Of a stretch of 64,000 nucleotides of DNA, positions 58,867 through 64,000 are shown piece by piece; the first letter of the stretch is position 1, and the number at the start of each line of letters is the position of its first letter. Origin of the DNA: Terebella lapidaria. Taxonomy: Eukaryota; Annelida; Polychaeta; Terebellida; Terebellidae. Both the position numbers and the translations under genes were made by a program. The stretch lies in the NCBI GenBank assembly GCA_949152475.1, contig OX424555.1:12604868-12668867 (forward strand), given 5' to 3'. The notes beneath the pieces were generated by a model. It did no database searches, was not told the origin of the DNA, and worked only from the letters and a program-made list of their open reading frames with translations.

Positions 58867-59055
58867 GACTATGGTTAGATTACTTATCACAGAACAGTAA
58901 CCCACTGCCTGTTGTGGGGTATATCTCGACACTAGGTGGTAATTGACTTTACGACTGTCATGGTTGAACACCTTTTCTCTGAAGCGTACACCTCGGACAA
59001 ATATTGCCAAACAATAGTAATCCCCTCGGACAAACAACTCAACCCATACACAGTC

Positions 59056-59182
59056 GGGCCCAAGTATCATATCCTGCGCCTTCTTCTATATTCAATAAGG
59101 ATTAAAAAGGTGCGAGACGGATTAAATGGTATGTTTTCAGTGGACGAGTAGTATTAAGGAGCAGTGTATGATACTTGGGCCC
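59056..59182. mobile_element. 127-bp MITE with GGGCCCAAGTATCATA ends
   Basis: Sixteen-base perfect inverted ends, GGGCCCAAGTATCATA and its complement, enclose about 95 bp without coding capacity. ACAGTC stands on both sides (59050-59055 and 59183-59188), a 6-bp target duplication. The ends differ from the TACGGA elements, so the family is separate or unknown. Confidence 0.78.
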
Positions 59183-59188
59183 ACAGTC

Positions 59189-59901
59189 GTAAGGTCAATT
59201 TGTTGTTCAAAATAGCATGTTATTCATCACCTGCAGGGAAAATTCACTGTGCAAAAGAAATTGATTGTCAGTCGCATTAATAACGTGTACATATCCGTTG
59301 GCATTGTAAACTCAACCGCAAACCTTGTCGAGAATTCAGCGATTCTAATAAATTCCAAGAGTAGTATAGAACCAAAATCACAACAACATCTGACACCTGA
59401 GTACAACGCTCTCTATAGCTGGCATTGACGATATTTCCCGTACGAATAATCCGCTGATCTGTACTTAGCGCTTCACTGACCAGCGGCACAAGACATTTTC
59501 ATTGAATCGCAATATATGTAATTGCACATCAATTTGATATGAATATCGATGGGATACTTGAAATTGAAGGATAGGTTATTGATCACGGATATATGTGCAC
59601 TCGTTGTAGTTGAGAAGCCGCACCAAGTATTGCTTCGTGTAGGCAACGTAAGTTACATATCTTCCAGCAACATTCAACTATATTATTCACTCGGTGGTAT
59701 TCCCACTATAAGGACAGTCCTGATTGGACGATTTGTACCACGTGACAATCCTACATACTCAATGTTGGACGGCGAAAGTCTATATTGGACGGCAAAAATG
59801 TATATTGGACGGGCGGGTGCTTATCAGCTAATCAGAGCGTGTGTTACATGTGGGTTTTCCCCACTCTGGGTTTCTCCTACATTCATTGGTAAATAATATA
59901 G
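59189..59901. other. Gene-free stretch
   Basis: No gene is supported. TATATTGGACGG occurs three times near 59760-59820 and is related to the adjoining foldback element. Confidence 0.35.
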
Positions 59902-60019
59902 CAAATGTTGGATGTTGAAAGTCGTCCAATATACAGTTTACGGGATTCAGAAATGTCATATTGACCTCGGCTGCGCCTCGGCCACCGTAACTGTATATTG
60001 GACTCCTCAACATCCAATA
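59902..60019. mobile_element. Small foldback element with CAAATRTTGGATGTTGA ends
   Basis: CAAATGTTGGATGTTGA, then CCAATATACAGT, on the left face CTGTATATTGG and TCAACATCCAATATTTG on the right, giving arms of about 40 bp around a GC-rich centre with CTCGGCTGCGCCTCGG. Flanks share ATAATAT with an offset of two bases, so target duplication is uncertain. There is no coding capacity. Confidence 0.5.
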
Positions 60020-60612
60020 TTTGTATAATATTTACATGTATATACTAATTTATTAATGAAATCGTTAATCGCTTATTCGCATAACTTTCATGCAAAATAT
60101 ATATTCGAAATTTCATGTAAGTTTGTTACGAAACGGCTGAGATATGAACTAAAAGTGCAGAGGGTATCAAACAATTGAAATCTCCAGAACGTAACCGTTA
60201 CGCAATCTTAGTTCGTCTGATCGAAATTATATGATACCTTGATCGGGATATTTGTTGGGACCAAGCAAGTGCACTTCTTTTCTCCCAGATGACCGCTGCA
60301 AATGGTCTCATTCAAAGTGATGTATGTATGTACATGTATATGGCATTGATATCGTATACAGAATAGGCCCATAAATATATACAATGTAGCACTGAAAAAA
60401 TTACCTCGTCATAGACTCTTCATTATGACAAACTTGTGGGTTGTCTTCCCAATAAACAAGTTTTTGACGAGGGAAAAGTTGTCAAAAACTCGTCACATTG
60501 TTTAAGCTCACATTGACAACTTTTATGTCGTCATGCAGTGCCACATACTGACACCATTTTTATGTTCAACATCAGGCATATCAAAGCAGACTTGCAGTAT
60601 GCTTACACCACA
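60020..60612. other. Gene-free stretch
   Basis: No gene or repeat is recognised beyond short AT-rich text and several ACTTGT/GACAAG strings near 60400-60530. Confidence 0.3.
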
Positions 60613-60900
60613 AGGGGGACGGAATGGTGCAGTGGCAGAGCGCTCGGCCCATGATCTACAGGTCGTGGGTTCGAGTCCGCTCAGCGCCACTTGTGCCTGA
60701 AAACCTCCCACGCCAGCATTCATGCAGCCCGACTGGCGGTAAAAACAGAGGCCGGGTGGTGTCAGAGACTGTCTATGGTATCTGGCACCTAAAAGATCCC
60801 TTGGGATTTATCGTAAAAAGTAGAGGATCTCTCTACCCGATCCCGGGTTTCTGTCTAGGGGGCATATCATCGAGTTATGGCGCCCCCTTACCCCAAGTAC
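60613..60900 (+). mobile_element. tRNA-derived SINE with a conserved central domain
   Basis: The head has a Pol III box A (TGGTGCAGTGG, 60625-60635) and box B (GGTTCGAGTCC, 60668-60678) at tRNA spacing and ends CAGCGCCAC. The body contains CTGGCACCTAAAAGATCCCT followed by TTTATCGTAAAAAGTAG, which resembles the deeply conserved central domain reported for animal SINEs of the Nin-DC/Meta type. The GGGGGCATATCATCGAG segment may be the tail. A 137-codon open frame across it is chance. Confidence 0.75.
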
Positions 60901-61668
60901 AAGTGCTTACACCACAAGTACTTGATACGTCGTCAAGTGCATTTGACGCAGTTTTGACTTTGGGAGGAGTTGCTCTGGACTCTGAGTCTGTGCAATGCAT
61001 GGGCCCATCTCTCGTAGAAATTCATATGATTTGGTAAAGCTGTAATAGTAGGCTAATTATTCCAAATTTGCAGTATCGATCGGAGGATTTGACAAGTTTA
61101 CGGTTGTCAAATTTTGTCGCCGACAAGGCTTAAGGTAGTCCGCTCCAAACAGTGAAGGTAGGGGGTCGAAGAGTTTTTCAAAATAAATGACTGTATTAAC
61201 AAAATCTAGAGCTTCAAAATGACATATTTTATACAGTAACTGATACAGCATTCTAAAACTGAAAAGAAAGTAGGGGGTCACCGTGTCCGTTCTCTTGGAA
61301 AACAAGATACAAGATGTGAATATGGGCAAAAAAATGTGTAAAAATACCATAAATTAAGTCATTTTAGTAAATGTTGGTGATTTTTGATCGAATATGTCGA
61401 AGAAACCAGCAAGGTGACCTCCTATTTTCTTTCCAGTATTAGAATGCTGATCAGTTACTCTATAAAATATGTTATTTTGGAGAGATAATATTCAAGATAT
61501 AAGTTTTGAATTTTGACTTTTCATTACCCCCCTGTTTGTAGCGGACTACGTTAAGTCAAATTGACAGTCGAAAACTTGTCATTTCGACAATTATATGATG
61601 AGGTTATTTTTTTCAGTGAGGCTACTGTTCAGAAATTATATGCTATACTTATTATATGCTAGGTTTTT
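60901..61668. other. Gene-free stretch
   Basis: An imperfect inverted repeat runs here: GTAGTCCGCTCCAAACAG near 61135 faces CTGTTTGTAGCGGACTAC near 61531, with AGGTAGGGGGT and ACCCCC nearby. This suggests a 400-bp transposon remnant. No coding sequence is seen. Confidence 0.45.
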
Positions 61669-62200
61669 TTTAACTCGCTTACACTGATTTTTGCTGATAT
61701 TTTGACGAAGTCCAATGGTCATGTATGTATTACATAGTGAATACTTCACCTAGGAGTCAAACGGCAAATTTCTACCAATTTTCAGACTTCTATTGCAAAA
61801 TTTTTTTAAAAAGTTGGCAATCTACCCCAATGTTAAATTTCAGCCCAAAACGGCATCTCAAGAATCTGAGCATATTCCGGGTGTTGGTCGTGTTTACACC
61901 CATAAGGAATGGAAGTATTGTTGTAGTTTTGGACCAAAAGATAAGGGTGTATTCTACACCAACATTCTGATTTCGAAAGATCGCACCGCCACAAAAGCAA
62001 AATCGTGTACGGACCCAGAAATTCAATGACAGGGCTAAATTTAGTTTGGGATACATTGCCAACTTTTTCCATTTTTGCGATAGAAGTCTGGAATTTGGTA
62101 AGAAATTGCCGTTACTTCCCAGGTGAAGTATGCCAAGTTATAATACGACACCATTTAGCATCGCCAAAATATCAACAGAAAACGGTGTAAGCGAGTTAAA
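61669..62200. mobile_element. Foldback MITE of the ACTCGCTTACAC family, fullest copy, 532 bp
   Basis: The ends TTTAACTCGCTTACAC and GTGTAAGCGAGTTAAA are exact inverts, and imperfect arms extend about 170 bp inward (GTCAAACGGCAAATTTCTAC against GTAAGAAATTGCCGTTACTT). Partial relatives are at 11645-12110, 20030-20208, 33165-33775 and 56836-56995. It has no coding capacity; the overlapping open frames reflect low stop density. Confidence 0.7.
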
Positions 62201-64000
62201 AACATCAGAATATATGGCTGAAACACCGCGCTAGTGCTATTTTCATGTAAATTATGGCTCCTTCGAATGAAAATTTCAAGATTATGTTGATCACAATAGA
62301 TCGCTAGTCGGGTAAGTTCAAGATAATTATTTCGATGGCATTCATGATACCAGAGCTGACACTAAGGCGGTCTACTTCCATTGCTTTTCGTATTTAGTGA
62401 TAAAAACACGCCCATAGCGCTCTAGTCACATATTTTCTTATTGAAAATTCGATAACAATAGATTTGCACCAGTCAACTATTGTTGTTTGCACGACAAGCT
62501 CAGATGGTAAATAAAAAATACTTCTAGAGGCTGCTGGCTTCGGCATACATGCTCGTGCATTACCTGAACACTTCATGTGTGGCGCCAAAGCCACCTTTCT
62601 CGTGGGGTCATCGTGAACATTCTCAACAAAATCCACTCTTCCTCTGTATGCGATTTGGGGTTTGACATGCGCCTAAATTTGGTTCCTCTGTACACCAGTT
62701 CCACGTCTGAGAGTTGAGGACTCGCATTTTGTTTTGTTTTTGTGGTGTTTTTTGTCAAATATGGTCGTCACACATTGGGGGATGCATACAACATTTTAAA
62801 TTGTTGTATGGAATGGGAAAATATCGAATTAATCTATGGAATGAATGGAGTTTAAACACACGAATATCACGGATTTATGACTGAATTGAGGCCGGTTCAG
62901 AAACCAGTGGGTCCAGTGGATTCCAAAATGACCATGAAGTCGAGACACTAGAACACAGATAATGTCGAATATCCACACCCAGTTAGGTGATTAGCCTAAA
63001 ACATGTCAGAATATGGAACACAGTTCACACATTCAGTCACTTTTTATTGTATCTCCCATGTTACCATTTATAATCATACTTATCTACATCACACACACCA
63101 TGGGCGGCTTGTGACCATGTGACTACCACACCCATAGTAACAACGGGCGTCATGACGACACGAACGGACCGTGGAGTTCTCCGTCAATCCCACATACTCG
63201 TACATGTATGTACCCTAAATAATTCAGTGAGATAATTGGTGCTTGGTGTAATTGCTTGGTATATCGGACCGTCCAGGGCACTGGGCCATGCAGTCTACAG
63301 GTAGTTCACCTGCAGACTCAGCGAGGTAATGCCAATGAGTTCGAAACCTACATTACCATGTTAAAAATCATGCATTCATACGACACACTTTTTATTGAGT
63401 TTCTATGCGAGGAACTCTATAATAAATATCGCTTTTATCGTCTTGTTATATCAATCGACCCGATCACACGAGGATGGGAGCCGTCCATCGTTATCCAATT
63501 AACGATAGGTTGGTAGCGATGTGTTGACCCTGCCTCTCACTCGACCCGTCTCGGGGTTGCCGTACAGTGTAGACTCTGCGGGATTGGGCCCTATATCATC
63601 GGGACATTGTTGATTATTTCATTGGGCTTGGACACTTGACCCGACGAATCAATCACTAGCGGCAATTTACGTGGACAATGTAGCTACCGGGAGACCAATT
63701 GTTCCTCCACGGGGCGGTCCATGTGATCAAAAACTCGAGAGCTCTGTCGATTGTTCGTTATAATATTTGCATAGTTTGTTGTTGTGGACATTATGATTTC
63801 GACGATAGACCACCTCGGGGGCAGGATATCGATCCAGAGATCACACTCGTGGGAAAGTCGAGTGGGTATCCACACGCGCATTCTTCGCTTTATTAACGAT
63901 AACAACAGCTTTTTTGTGTGCCGGGAATGTCTAAAATAGGATACCTGTTGTTTTAAATCAGGTACTGGCATAGGTACGACTGTGTGCAGACAGTGATTGC
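62201..64000. other. Gene-poor stretch
   Basis: No gene is secure. Around 62570-62720 the minus strand has two overlapping open frames (DFVENVHDDPTRKVALAP in one, GTKFRRMSNPKSHTEEEW in another) ending at a possible GGTAATG donor. These could be a decayed exon, but no family is recognised. The rest, including open frames at 63256-63516 and 63684-63971, shows no domain. Confidence 0.3.

Noticed and set aside
60613-60690. tRNA gene
   Set aside because: Boxes A and B are good, but the sequence continues into a SINE body and the acceptor stem does not pair cleanly.
62394-62758. Ribosomal protein L2-like exon
   Set aside because: DPTRKVALAP looked suggestive, but the neighbouring residues do not follow the family, and the frame is shared by two overlapping partial reads.

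Overview
The window is nuclear DNA of an animal, most likely a marine invertebrate. Genes are sparse and split by GT-AG introns, background DNA is AT-rich, and much of the sequence is small DNA transposons, LINE and SINE pieces and tandem repeats. A tRNA-headed SINE and an intron-split CARD gene fit a mollusc or another lophotrochozoan, but the sequence alone does not fix the species.

Three host genes can be supported, all on the minus strand and all with two exons. Two are paralogues about 25 kb apart (13315-15362 and 38102-40746). Each encodes a secreted protein with a signal peptide, leucine-rich repeats, an LRRCT-like cysteine region and a C-terminal PAN/apple-like domain. In both the intron is in phase 1 and exon 2 is exactly 245 nt. 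The third (44042-47142) encodes a 436-residue protein with an N-terminal CARD, split by a phase-0 intron, and a long coiled coil. Secreted LRR proteins next to a CARD adaptor suggest innate recognition and signalling, but that is inference. The exon 1 donor of the CARD gene lies in a 29-bp tandem repeat that has copied the donor several times into the intron.

The interval between the two LRR genes is largely a direct tandem segmental duplication (about 15985-24430 and 24431-30015). The units differ by insertions: a Helentron/HINE-like element, a palindrome-bearing element, three or more MITEs and a 0.9-kb repeat in unit 1, and a retroelement fossil in unit 2. Each unit therefore supplies the empty site for insertions in the other.

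The right-hand third is dominated by transposons with readable ends. Two elements (50016-52937 and 54582-55193) share TACGGA termini and 6-bp target-site duplications. Both carry arrays of short GC-rich palindromes spaced about 21 bp apart, and they look like one superfamily. A 2.85-kb element with arms of about 320 bp and a 9-bp target duplication (56013-58866) has Mutator-like architecture. Other palindrome or inverted-motif arrays occur at 2290-2850 and 32231-32644. Retroelement fossils (Ty1/copia-like, a DIRS-like tyrosine recombinase, two copies of another RT-type element) are all broken. The left third (1-13 kb) holds repeats, a LINE fragment and TIR elements, with no host gene that I can support.
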